From: Centrapalus pauciflorus
Taxonomy: Eukaryota > Streptophyta > Magnoliopsida > Asterales > Asteraceae
NCBI GenBank assembly: GCA_020465985.1
Contig: JAANYP010004368.1
Location: forward strand, 186,001-250,000
Direction of reading: 5' to 3'
Length of the DNA stretch: 64,000 nucleotides
Below are positions 12,898 through 22,959 of this stretch, piece after piece. The notes beneath the pieces are model-generated. The model made no database searches and was not told the DNA's origin. It saw only the letters and a list, made by a program, of their open reading frames with translations. The first letter of the stretch is position 1. Each line of letters opens with the position of its first letter. The position numbers and the translations under genes are program-made.

Positions 12898-13490
12898 CGT
12901 TAGTGCATCCTGTGTGACGATAGCAGTCTAAGTATAGACGATATTTTATAAAAGTCAATTTGCTCGTTATTGCATATTAACAAGTGTTTGATATATGTTT
13001 GTTATAGGTTTGATTATATATGTTTGATATTGATTGTATGTATGTTTGAACTTGGTGTAATTAATGTGTTACAATAAGTTCAAACATAAGTTCAAAGATA
13101 AATTCAAACATAAGTTCAAAGCTCATGATTCGAATTTATGGAGGACAAGTTCGAAAGGCCTTGGGCTTATTCGAACTTGTCCTGGGCAAATTCAAACCAG
13201 GTGTTATAATTAAGGGTATATTCATTTAATTAACCAGTTTAGGCAGAAGATTTGCTGAGCTTTTGCAGAATTCGAACTTGGTTTAGTGCAGAGGCGATCT
13301 CGAACTTGCAAGGTGTTTGAGAGTTCGTTCTTGTAGAGAATCACGTGTCGGGACGTTCTGGTGTTCGTCTATCACAGTGTGTGTCTCCGTGTTTCGTGTG
13401 CGTGGTCTATCCGTTAAACCACTAACGAGGATTCCGCACTCGTTGGACGGTGTCGCGTCAAGATAGGATCCGTAGGAAGGCGACCTTACA
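12898..13490 (+). repeat. 5' LTR of element A
   Basis: 593 bp, CGTTAGTGC...CCTTACA; the first base of the expected TG is C here (T in the 3' copy). It matches 37127-37694 with few substitutions; most of the length difference is an extra block of CATAAGTTCAAA-type repeat near 13085-13125. Rich in TTCGAA/TTCAAA words. No clear TATA box. Confidence 0.93.
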
Positions 13491-13492
13491 AG

Positions 13493-13505
13493 TGGTATCA
13501 AAGCC
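13493..13505 (+). other. Primer-binding site of element A
   Basis: TGGTATCAAAGCC two bases after the LTR, complementary to the 3' end of initiator tRNA-Met as in most plant copia elements, with one difference from TGGTATCAGAGC. Confidence 0.9.
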
Positions 13506-14058
13506 ATAAGGGTGTTCGTGGTGTTCTTCGTGTTCACAAGTAACATCTGTGGTTTCTTGACGTTTTTGGACGGAAAAAATCACATTTTGGGTTAGTTTTT
13601 CGAGTTATACAAGCAAGATAACGGAGAAAAGTTCATATTAGTTCATCATTTTGGTCAAAATCATAGTTTTTTAATCCTAAAAACTTTGGTTTAAACTGAA
13701 AAGTTGAAAAAATCGAACTTTTGGCCGTTTTTCAAACTTGCGGCGCTCGAACATAGGAGGTATTAGGGTTTGTTCGAATTTGTAAGAAAATTCGCTCCTC
13801 TCGAATTAGTTTTAGGGTTTCATTCGAATCTGACTGCTATTCGAATTTGCTTTCATTCGAATTTGCCTAGATTCGAACTTGTCATAAACTTCGAATTTGT
13901 CATATTTTCGAATTTGTTGATTTCAAACTTAATTTCGAATTTAATTTCAAAAGAATTTAATATTAATCAGATTCGAACTTACTTAAGTTCGAAAGGGTTA
14001 ATTTAAATTAATTTCAAATTAAATTAATTAAGTTTTAATTCAAAAAGTTTAAAAAGAA
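13506..14058 (+). promoter_or_regulatory. Gag leader of element A, TTCGAA-rich
   Basis: Untranslated leader without a coding frame. From 13740 on it carries at least ten copies of TTCGAATTTG/TTCGAACTTG-like words and ends in AT-rich sequence directly before ATG 14059. Confidence 0.6.
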
Positions 14059-15434
14059 TGACCAGTTTGCAAAAGTTTATTGAAATGGACCAGGAAGTCG
14101 GTAAGGTAAAATTCACCACCCAAGCTGATGAGGTTGGAAGATTATTACTGGTGGAAGGATAAGTTTGCCGACTTTGCTCGTTTTAATGACATGCGGATAT
14201 GGATCTGTATCGATGAGGGATACATTCCACCTACTCACAAGTTTGAAGGTCGTTAGCGAGTCCTAACTTATCAGAAGATGAAGGATGATGACAAGAAACT
14301 ATATGAGGCTGAGAACAGAGCGTTTTCTATCATTCGCATGGCACTACCTCAGGATATTCTACACACATTCAGGAATCATCGAACAGCGAAAGAGTTGTGG
14401 GATGCGCTCGAGAAACGGTGTGAGGGAAATCCGAGGGTTCGGAAGGGTAGAACAGAGATGCTTAAGCAGCACTTCGCTATTTTCAAGGCATTGAAAAATG
14501 AAAAGCTGGATGAGACTATCACTAGGTTCTATCACTTGTTGACAGAGTTAGACAATCACGATGTCGAGTATCGTGAATTAGAGAAGATTGAGAAACTTCT
14601 TGATGCTTTACCAGCAAAATGGGAGATGTACGTAGCGCTGATAAAGCATGATGAAGAGAAATTTGAAACTCTAACTCTAGAAGGATCATAGGAACACTGA
14701 GGGCTTATAACTTTCAGTTGCTCAAGAAGGAACGGGAATATGACCAAGTACAAGATCCGGACATGTATTTTAGGATGTCCAAACCTTCAGCCGCAAGTGA
14801 ACTAAAAACAACTATAGCATTCTACACGGGCGAAATGTCGACTTCAGTAGAAGTAGAAGACTCAGGCAGCCGAGCTTTCTTAGGGTATTCCAAACCGGAA
14901 GAGAAACCGACTCATTCAGCATCTACTTCTCAACCCTACACAAAGATGCCTATGAGTGCACAATCAGCCGAATCTCATCTGAATCTTTTGGCTTCATTTG
15001 TTGTAGCATACGGAAATTGGGTGCAAGGTAAAATTAACGATCCTGCGTTATGGGAAGAGGACTACGATCAGGTGGATCCTGATGATCTGGAGGAAATGGA
15101 TCTTCAATGGCAACTGGCCATGGTGACTCAGAGAGTCAAGAGATTCATAAAACGGACAGGCAGAAATCTGAACGTTAGCAACAATAAGATTGGATTCGAC
15201 AAATCCAAAGTTAAGTGCTATAACTGCCAGGGGTTAGGACATTTTGCTTGAGAGTGTCAAAGACCCAAGGTTGAAAACATCCAGAATCAATCTCAAGGGA
15301 GATATCAGCCTGCTAATTCGGGTAATCAAGCAAACATCGCTGGTCTGTTATCCAACATATCATCGGACAGACGGCTTGATGGGACGTACGACTGGAGTTC
15401 ACATCCAGAGACTAATGCTAGAGCCTTCATGGCT

Positions 15435-15500
15435 GAAGTAACAGAGTCTGGGGATGACAGAGCAGAGGAAGTAACAGAGTCTGGGGATGACAGAGCAGAG
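15435..15500 (+). repeat. 33-bp tandem duplication in gag A
   Basis: Two in-frame copies of a 33-bp unit encoding EVTESGDDRAE (15435-15467 and 15468-15500), followed by a partial third. Confidence 0.9.
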
Positions 15501-16784
15501 GAAGTAACAGAGGACAGAGAACAGATTGATACAAGTCCTGTGTTAGTGGAGAAGCCAGATAATCAGACTGTCTAGAGTTTGCCGTGCAGATGGCTAACAT
15601 GGAATCTGATCATACAAAGGTAATTCTAAACTTTTATACATTCCGTGATTTATGTGTTTTATGTGCTACTTCTAACGATAGATTAAATTTAGTGCTAGAA
15701 ACACATAGTAATTTAACTGCTCAAATTGAATTTATAAAATCAGATAATGCTAGCCTCCTAGATATTAAAGAGGATCTTGGGAATAAGCTGAAAGCAGATG
15801 CTCAAGATTTAATCGTTCTAAAAGACAAAGTAAGTGAGCAGTGTGTCAGGATAGAAATGATGTATGAGCATGTTGAGGCCTTAAACAAAGACCTAACTAT
15901 TAAAGAGGTAGAGCTAGATGAAGCTAAGGTTAAGGTTGCAGAGGTAAATAGTAAGTTAGAAAAGTTTAGGAACTCTTCACTGAATCTAGGGAAAATCTTA
16001 GATGCACAACGTCAATCTAAGAAACCAGTAGGTTTAGGGTATAAAGAGAGTCCTCCACCTTTTAATGATAACTATGTGCCTCAGCTTCAAGATAAAACTG
16101 ATAAGCCAGTTGAATCAGAGGTAGCAACTGAAAATGTATCTGAATCTGGTAAAGATAAATCAACTAAGGTGACTGACAATAATGCTACGATTAAGAAAGT
16201 CAAGTCTGTGCAGTCTTCTAGTGACAAAATATTAGAAGAAGCTAAACCTGAGGTTCATAATCAGAAAGAAGAAAAAGTCACGATAGTTGAAAAGAAAGAA
16301 CATGACACAAGTGAGACACCAAAGTCAAAGGGCACTCATAAGAAGTCAATTGATAAAAGGTCTTGTATTAGTTGTCATGAAAGGGGACATGTTGCGTCTA
16401 GCTATCCATATAGGAAGGTAGAATCTACACCTAATGTTGGAAAGCCTGAACAACATAAACCCTCACCAAGTGTAGCAAGCACAAGTGGTTCTCAAAACAC
16501 TGAGAAGATTTTGCAAGCCACACCAAAGAATGCTGTTCGACAAACACCTGTGTCAGGTAGACCAAATGAAGTGGTTAGCACTAATTCACCGAATAGAGTC
16601 CCTAATGAATCCAGGTCAGGACCTCAACAAGTCTATAGGAGTACAACACCTAGAAGAGCTTACACTCCAGTTAGGTCACACACTCCTGTAAGACATCAGA
16701 CTCTAGGTAGAGCCCAGGGATATCAATCTGAAATGCCCTATAATAGAAATTATTCAAGGGCTCAACAGCAAATGCCTAACCAAA

Positions 16785-16789
16785 GGCCA
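16785..16789. repeat. Target duplication of element B (left)
   Basis: GGCCA before the 5' LTR; partner at 28585-28589 after the 3' LTR. Confidence 0.93.
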
Positions 16790-16980
16790 TGTTAGGCACA
16801 AAAAGGCCTCAGTCAAACCTGTTCTACATCTAAGGGGGAGATTTTATAATCAAACCTGTTGATGCATTTGAAGGTTGAATTTAAGGCCTGTTATATGCCT
16901 TATTGAAACCTGAAAATGATTTGCAATATCAGTCTAAAGTTGTTCTATATGTTGCATGTGTTGCAACTAAGACAGTTCGT

Positions 16981-17117
16981 CCAAGCTGCTCTGTCTGCTG
17001 AACAGGCTGGACATAAACTGTCTACGCTACTCTACACTGTTGAGCAGCTTGGGCATTTTTAAAGTGTTCTGTTCTTTGTGAACAGAACCTGTTCTTAGTG
17101 AACAGGCTAAACACTTT
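16981..17117 (+). promoter_or_regulatory. Inverted-repeat cluster in B LTR
   Basis: CCAAGCTGCTC (16981-16991) pairs perfectly with 17042-17052. Immediately after, AAAGTGTT (17061-17068) pairs with AACACTTT (17110-17117) and encloses two perfect hairpins: GTTCTGTTC/GAACAGAAC (17066-17088) and CCTGTTC/GAACAGG (17088-17106). The 3' LTR has the same layout with one mismatch in the last hairpin. Confidence 0.7.
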
Positions 17118-17499
17118 ATGGAATTTGTTTCCAAGTCATCATGTATTGTTTTTGACTACAAGATCAGTTTACAAGTCGAAGACAAAGTGGAAAGCAGAAC
17201 CGCTCAGCCTGCCCAAGCTGTTCTGTCACATGAAGACAAAAGGTTATTTGAAAAAGGGTGACAGACCTTTTTCTTATATCAAAATAGGCCTTTACAAGGA
17301 AGAAAGACGCAAAGTTGACATTCCTAAATTAGTTAAAGGCATTGCAACAGTAGACAAAGTAAAAAGACAAAAGTTCTGCACATATGAAGACAAGTCTGCT
17401 TTTCAGAAAAGTGCAGAAAAGGTTATGTTGTCTTTTCAACAAGACTTTTCCTTTTCATTCTGTCCAATGAAGATGTTTCTCTGAGATCCTCTAAGTGAG

Positions 17500-17507
17500 T
17501 ATAAAAG
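17500..17507 (+). promoter_or_regulatory. TATA box of B LTR
   Basis: TATAAAAG in a GC-richer context (GAGTATAAAAGGAAG); the same motif is at 28196-28203 in the 3' LTR. A start about 30 bases downstream would leave a 5' UTR of about 440 bases before gag. Confidence 0.65.
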
Positions 17508-17909
17508 GAAGCTTCTAAGGTCAGAAAGAATGTGAAGAAAGCTAAGTTCTTAAACCAAGAGTGAACGTGCAAGTGTGATCTTCATGCATGCAAGTCTTCT
17601 GTAAAACAGCATCTGTGTGTCTAAGCTGTTTTACCTAAGCTGTTCCTTAAGTCTTGTAAACACAGTGAGTGCTTCTTAGTGAGTGTATTCATTGTATACT
17701 AGTTCGAGTCTGTCTTAGACTAGTAAGCATACTGTTGTATCTGTCATCTCAGCTTGAACTATTCCGCATTCAAGCTTGTTTGTAATTAACAAATTGTTGA
17801 TAATACATACAAACATTGAGAAAAGAGTGTGTAGTTTTTAAATTGTTGTATTCACCCCCCCTCTACAGCTTATAACTATATACTTTGGGAACCTCTCGGG
17901 ACCTACAAC

Positions 17910-17921
17910 TGGTATCAGAGC
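17910..17921 (+). other. Primer-binding site of element B
   Basis: TGGTATCAGAGC, an exact initiator tRNA-Met complement, two bases after the LTR. Confidence 0.95.
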
Positions 17922-17968
17922 AGTTTAGAGTGTGTGTCATTCTAGATCTCTCATTCTCCCAGGTTTCC

Positions 17969-18910
17969 ATGGACAACAGTGCTGCAAATTCTTCTTACTA
18001 TGACAATGGCTCTATGGGCAAGCCTCCAAAATTTAATCATCAAAACTTCTCTGGTTGGAAGTGCAGAATGATGCTCTACTTAGAGAATCTGGATGTACAA
18101 CTGCCAGAGATAGTGATGGAGGGTCCCTATGTGCCAACCTCTGTTACTACTATAACTCCAGCGGTTGAAGGAGCTGCCCCTGAAATCAGGACTTTTGAGA
18201 AAGCTAAAGCTCAATGGTCTGATGAAGACAAGAGATTGGTGGCTCTGGATGCAAAGGCCAGAAACATAGTGGCTCTGATTTCAAATAAGTTTTCAAATCA
18301 TAGTGGTAAATTGGTTTTAAATGAAAATAAGTTTTTCAAAACCAAACACAGTGAGTATGCTGATAGGCAGCATAAATCACAATCCAGTAGGGGCAAAGGC
18401 AAAACCATTGCTCAAACTGAGACAAATGGGAATAAGTTTCCCAAACCTGTGGAAGCTCAAAAGCCAATCAAGCTTCCTATCTTTGACATCTGTCCTCCCA
18501 AAAAGAGGAAAGAAGAGACAGTCAAAGCCGTGGCTATTGAACTCTCCATACAAGCTGTTGATTCAACAAAGAAGGCTAAACCTGCTGAAAGAATCAACAA
18601 AAACAGCTCAGAATGTGTTTCTGAAGGATCTTCTTCCAAAAATACTAAAAAGAGAAAATGTTACAAATGTGGGAAGAAGACACATCTGGCCAAGGACTGT
18701 CCTGAATCTGAGGACATGAGGCCTGTTGACTCTGCTGTTTCCCTCACAACTGTCACAAGCAGTGGTGGAAATGTCACAGTCACGGAAGATGGTATACAAG
18801 CTGATACCATTCAGATAGGGAATATTAGTGTGGACATTCCAAATCCATCAACAAATGTTGATGAAGTAGGAGAACTCATCTCTGTGATGAGTTCCCCTAA
18901 AAATGACTAA
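17969..18910 (+). pseudogene. Gag of element B, internally deleted
   Basis: ATG 17969 is the first good start after the primer site and opens a copia gag amino domain (KFNHQNFSGWKCRM). After ARNIVALISNKFSNHSG (about residue 105) the main UBN2-type gag domain is missing and the reading jumps to a Lys-rich tail with one CCHC knuckle (CYKCGKKTHLAKDC, near 18658-18700). The frame itself is open to TGA-free stop TAA at 18908, giving 313 residues, much shorter than the large gag of A or D. The deletion kept the frame. It may still bind nucleic acid but should not form particles. Confidence 0.8.
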
Positions 18911-21900
18911 TAATTCTCTTATCACTCTGCAGGAAAAACAACCTTCCCAGGTTTGGTACTTGGACAGTGGCTGCTCAGGGCACATGACAGGTTCTTAAAG
19001 CATTGCCTGAGTGAACTCAGGGCCTGAAAAAGGGCCAAAAAGTCACCTTTGGTTGACAATGTGCATGGATCCACTGTAGGGATATGGAACTCTTAAACCT
19101 GGTGCTGCAAGTGCATTTCAAAAGGTAGCCTATGTGGTTGTTGGGCTAAAAACATAACCTTGTTAGGCATAAGCCACTGTGTGATGCTGGCTACAAGGTT
19201 AACTTTGATGAGCACCGGTTAACATTATTGGATTCCAAGGCCAAAGTTGTGGCTGTGTGCTTCAAGAAGAAAGGTGTATATGTTGTGGATATGCATTCTG
19301 CTGACCCCACAACGTGAAAACCTGCTTTCTCACAAGAACAAAATGCTGATCTAAACTGGTTGATGGCCAGAAGACTGTTCAATCTGAACTTCAAAGAACA
19401 TCAAACAAACTCTGTAAGAAAAGAGTTCAGTGACATCGTTTGCCTTCTATGACTTTTTGCCCAAAGATAGATTATGCAAGCTTGTGAGAAAGGCAAGCAG
19501 AGAAAAAAATCTTTTAAATCCAAACATAATTTCTCTATTGATACTCCACTCTTCTTAATCCATATGGACTTGTTTGGACCTGTTAATGTCCCAAGTCTAG
19601 GAGGAAGAAGATACACTCTTGTAATGGTTGATGAGTTCTCCAGGTACACATGGGTGATCTTTCTAAAGAGCAAAGGAGAGGCTGCTAGAGAGATTATTGG
19701 ATTTGTCAAAAAGATGGAAATGCTGAACTCTGCCCAAGTAAAGCAGCTTAGAAGTGATCATGGTACTGAATTTAGAAACAGTACTCTTGAAGACTTCTGT
19801 GAAGAGAAAGGTATCACTCAAAACTTTTCAGCAGTAAGAACTCCTCAACAAAATGGAGTTGCTGAAAGGAGAAACCGAACTCTCATTGAAGCTGCCAGAA
19901 CCATGCTGTGTGCATCAGGTTTACCTTCATCATTTTGGGCTGAAGCTGTTAACACTTCCTGCTTCACCCAAAACAGATCCTTAGTGGTGAAAAGATTCAA
20001 CAAAACTCCCTATGAGCTGCTCAAAGGGAGGAAGCCAAATGTCAGTTATTTCCATGTGTTTGGATGTCCCTGTTTCATTCTGAATCAAAGGGACCAGCTG
20101 TCAAAGTTTGAACCTAAAGCTGATGAAGATGTGTTTGTTGGCTACTCTGCTATCTCCAAAACCTACAGAGTATACAACAACAAAAGAAAGGTGATAGATG
20201 AATCTATCAATGTCACCTTTGAAGAGTCCAAGAATGCCTCCACCAAAGCTGTTCCTAAATCAGTTTCAGGAGAACTTAACTTTGATGATCTGATGCATTC
20301 AATCAATGAAGAGGACTCAAAAGCTTCCACTACACCCAGTGTGGAACCTGTTAATCATGATGATGATTATGTCAATACACCCTGTGTGAATAAATGTACT
20401 GACTTAATTACAACTGCATGTCCAGAACCTATCAATGCTGATTTTCCCAGTTCCTCTGCTGATATGTTCAACAGTGGTCAGACATGTTCAACAAGTGAAC
20501 AAGCTCAAGACAACAGTGTGTCTGAAATTCTTGAGAGCTGTTCAACAGGACCTGCTGAAGATGTTAACAACTCAGGTGAATCATCATTGAAAAATGATCC
20601 TAAGTGGATCAGGTGTCACCCCAATGATCAAATAATTGGTGACATCAACAAAGGGATACAAACACAGTGGGACAGCTTAGGGAACTTTTGTATGTTCTCT
20701 AGTTTTGTTTCACTGATGGAGCCAAAGAAGGTTGATGAAGCATTAAAAGATGCCAATTGGATCACTGCCATGCAAGAAGAGCTCAATCAGTTTGAGAAAA
20801 ACAATGTATGGAAGCTGGTCCCTGCTCCTAAAGGTAAAACTATAATTGGCACAAAATTGGTTTTCAGGAACAAGATGGATGAGCAAGGTCATGTCATTAG
20901 AAATAAGGCAAGACTTGTTGCTCAGGGCTACAGACAGGAGGAAGGAATTGATTATGATGAAACATTTGCTCCTGTGGCCAGGCTAGAAGCAATTCGTTTT
21001 GATATCTAAGCCTACGTGCTCTAGAGCATTAAGGTATTTCAAATGGATGTGGAAGGAGTGCATTTTTGAATGGAAGTGCAAGAGAAGTCTATGTCAGCAG
21101 CCTCTGGTTTTTTGAAAATGAACAACACCCAGGTTTTGTCTATAAGGTGGACAAACGCTCTCTATGGTCTCAAACAAGCCCCTAGAGCCTGGTATGACAC
21201 TCTTACTGAATTCCTTATGAGCAATGGGTACTCCGAGGTAAAGTGGTTACCACACTGTTCATAAAGAAAGTGAGTCTGATATTATGCTTGTTCAAATTTA
21301 TGTGGATGCATATATTTGGTTTACTACTGAAGCAGTTATGCCAAGAATTTTTCATTACTCATGGAATCTAAGTATGAAATGAGTATGATGGGAGAACTAA
21401 CTTTCTTTTTAGGATTACAGGTTAAACAAACCCAACTGGAATTTTTATAAATCAAAGAAAAGTACACTTAGATCTTTTGCAAAAGTTTAAATTTGATCAA
21501 AGTTCTCCTATTAAACCCCAATGGCAACCAATGTAAAATTGGATGCTGATGCCAGTGGCAAAGCTGTTTCAGTAACAGCTTACAGAGGCATGATTGGGAG
21601 CTTGCTATACTTGACTGCTAGTAGACCTGATATTATGTTTGCCACCTGTTTATGTGCTAGGTTCCAAGCTGATCCAAAGGAATCACATCTAGCTGCTGTT
21701 AAAAGAATCTTCAGATACCTGAAGGGTACACCAGGTTTGGGTCTTTGGTACCCCAAAGACTCAAGCCTTGAACTAACAGGTTATTCAGATTCTGATTTTG
21801 CAGGCTGCAGGTTAGATAGGAAAAGCACAACAGGTGGATGTCAACTCCTTGGTGCAAAGTTGATCAGTTGGAGTAGCAAGAAGCAGAACTCAGTGTCCAC

Positions 21901-22243
21901 TTCTACTGCTGAAGCTGAATACATTGCTGCTGGAAGCTGCTGTGGGCAGATTCTATGGATGCAGCATCAGCTTGAAGACTATGGGCTTGTATATAGGAAA
22001 ACTCCTATTCTGTGTGATAACACAAGTGCCATAGCCATCTCCAACAATCCAGTATTTCACTCAAGAACAAAGCATATTGAAGTCAGACATCACTTCATCA
22101 GGGATCACATTCAGAAAGGTAATGTGGAGGTAAGTTTTATTTCCACAAATGAACAGCTTGCAGACATTTTCACCAAACCTCTGGATGAAACAAGGTTTAA
22201 TTATCTTGTCAGCAAGCTGGGCATGTTAAACAAGAGTGACTAA
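18900..22243 (+). pseudogene. Pol of element B (PR-IN-RT-RNase H), broken
   Basis: Protease motif LDSGCSGHMTG near 18960 lies one base forward (+1) of the gag frame and overlaps its end. 18990-19470 (end of protease, integrase zinc region) is ruined by many small changes. 19474-21009 is open: integrase core with the catalytic Asp in HMDLFGP (about 19565) and SDHGTEF (about 19755) and the Glu in NGVAERRNRT (about 19860), then the amino part of RT (GTKLVFRNKMDEQG). RT is broken at 21009, survives as ALYGLKQAPRAWY (about 21150), and its active site reads YVDA instead of YVDD (about 21298). RNase H is open at 21521-22243 (SDSDFAGC, AEAEYIA). No functional enzyme set. Confidence 0.9.
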
Positions 22244-22845
22244 GTGTCTCTCAAAGGTCTAATAATTTGTATGTTTCACACTGCTCAAGTTTTTCTGAAC
22301 AGCTTAGACAGAACAGGTTATACATGTTCTGTACTTAGTCATTTGTCTGAAAAACTTGAACAGCTTGAGCATACAACAGGCTGAACAAAAAAACAGTTTA
22401 ACCTGTTTATTCGTCCAGCCTGCTCTGATGGTCCAATCTTCAACCTGTTCACTTCTTCACACTGTCATACAAGCCATTGTCTTGTAACTTGTTCAACTAT
22501 TGAACACAACCTGTTCTCACAAAGGAGAGTAGGCTGAAGGCACAGTTTGAAGGGAGAACAGCTTGAAGACTGAGAACCTTGTGTTGACCCTGATCATCAC
22601 AAGTTTGACCAACAGCGTAGACCAAAAGTTTAATTATCTTTCTTCATAATTAAGTTACTTAAATTATGTTTTAATTTAACTTAATTACTGCGGATAATGT
22701 GTGTTACGTGTGTTAGTGATTAAAAAGGTCAAGTGGTCTGACAAATGTTTCTGACATAGACAATCGTTCCGTTTTTCCGTCAACTAACATTTCAAATCAA
22801 ACCGCCCAAACCTTTTCTCTCTCATACACACGACCATTCAAATCC
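22244..22845 (+). promoter_or_regulatory. Spacer of element B with hairpins
   Basis: Non-coding. GCTCAAGTTTTTC (22283-22295) pairs with 22349-22370 (GAAAAACTTGA and CTTGAGC), enclosing CAGAACA/TGTTCTG (22309-22315 and 22325-22331). Many more GAACAG/CTGTTC words follow to about 22550, the same words as in the LTR. From 22620 the sequence becomes AT-rich, then leads into the TATA box at 22846. Confidence 0.6.
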
Positions 22846-22853
22846 TATAAATA
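22846..22853 (+). promoter_or_regulatory. TATA box ahead of B accessory ORF
   Basis: TATAAATA followed by pyrimidine-rich TTCGTCTTCCTCATC, with TTTCTCTCTC just upstream (Y-patch-like): the look of a plant core promoter. It lies 114 bases before the ATG at 22960, so a short-leader transcript separate from the LTR transcript is likely. Inference from motif and position only. Confidence 0.55.
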
Positions 22854-22959
22854 CCTACATACTGTTTCATTTTCGTCTTCCTCATCACTTCCAGAAATCC
22901 TCAAGAACCCTAAAATCGACTAAGTGTCTTTTGCGTCTTCAAACCTCAAAAATTCCCAA

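Larger units (their letters stand above)
14059..16789 (+). pseudogene. Gag of element A, first part
   Basis: Starts at ATG 14059. A frame change near 14140 and TAG at 14254-14256 precede the UBN2-type gag domain (about 14278-14691), which breaks again at 14690. A CCHC knuckle (CYNCQGLGHFA) has TGA at 15249-15251 where Arg (CGA) is expected. Next come a 33-bp tandem duplication (15435-15500), another stop near 15573, and an open stretch from 15584 with a coiled coil (about 15640-15990) and a degenerate second knuckle (CISCHERGH, 16360-16400, last Cys replaced). Element B interrupts it at 16789; the same frame resumes at 28585. Two knuckles and a coiled coil are usual for Sirevirus gag. Confidence 0.85.
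16790..17907 (+). repeat. 5' LTR of element B
   Basis: 1118 bp, TGTTAGGCA...GACCTACA. Contains a polypurine-like AAGGGGGAG (16833-16841), a cluster of inverted repeats built from CTGTTC/GAACAG (16981-17117), a TATA box at 17500 and a long leader part. The 3' copy is 27484-28584. Confidence 0.95.

Noticed and set aside
13493..13505. tRNA genes at the TGGTATCAGAGC motifs
   Set aside because: They are primer-binding sites next to LTR ends; no cloverleaf surrounds them.
22924..22959. Upstream GTG start for the B accessory ORF
   Set aside because: ATG 22960 is the first ATG after the TATA box and has good context; the GTG only extends an open frame.
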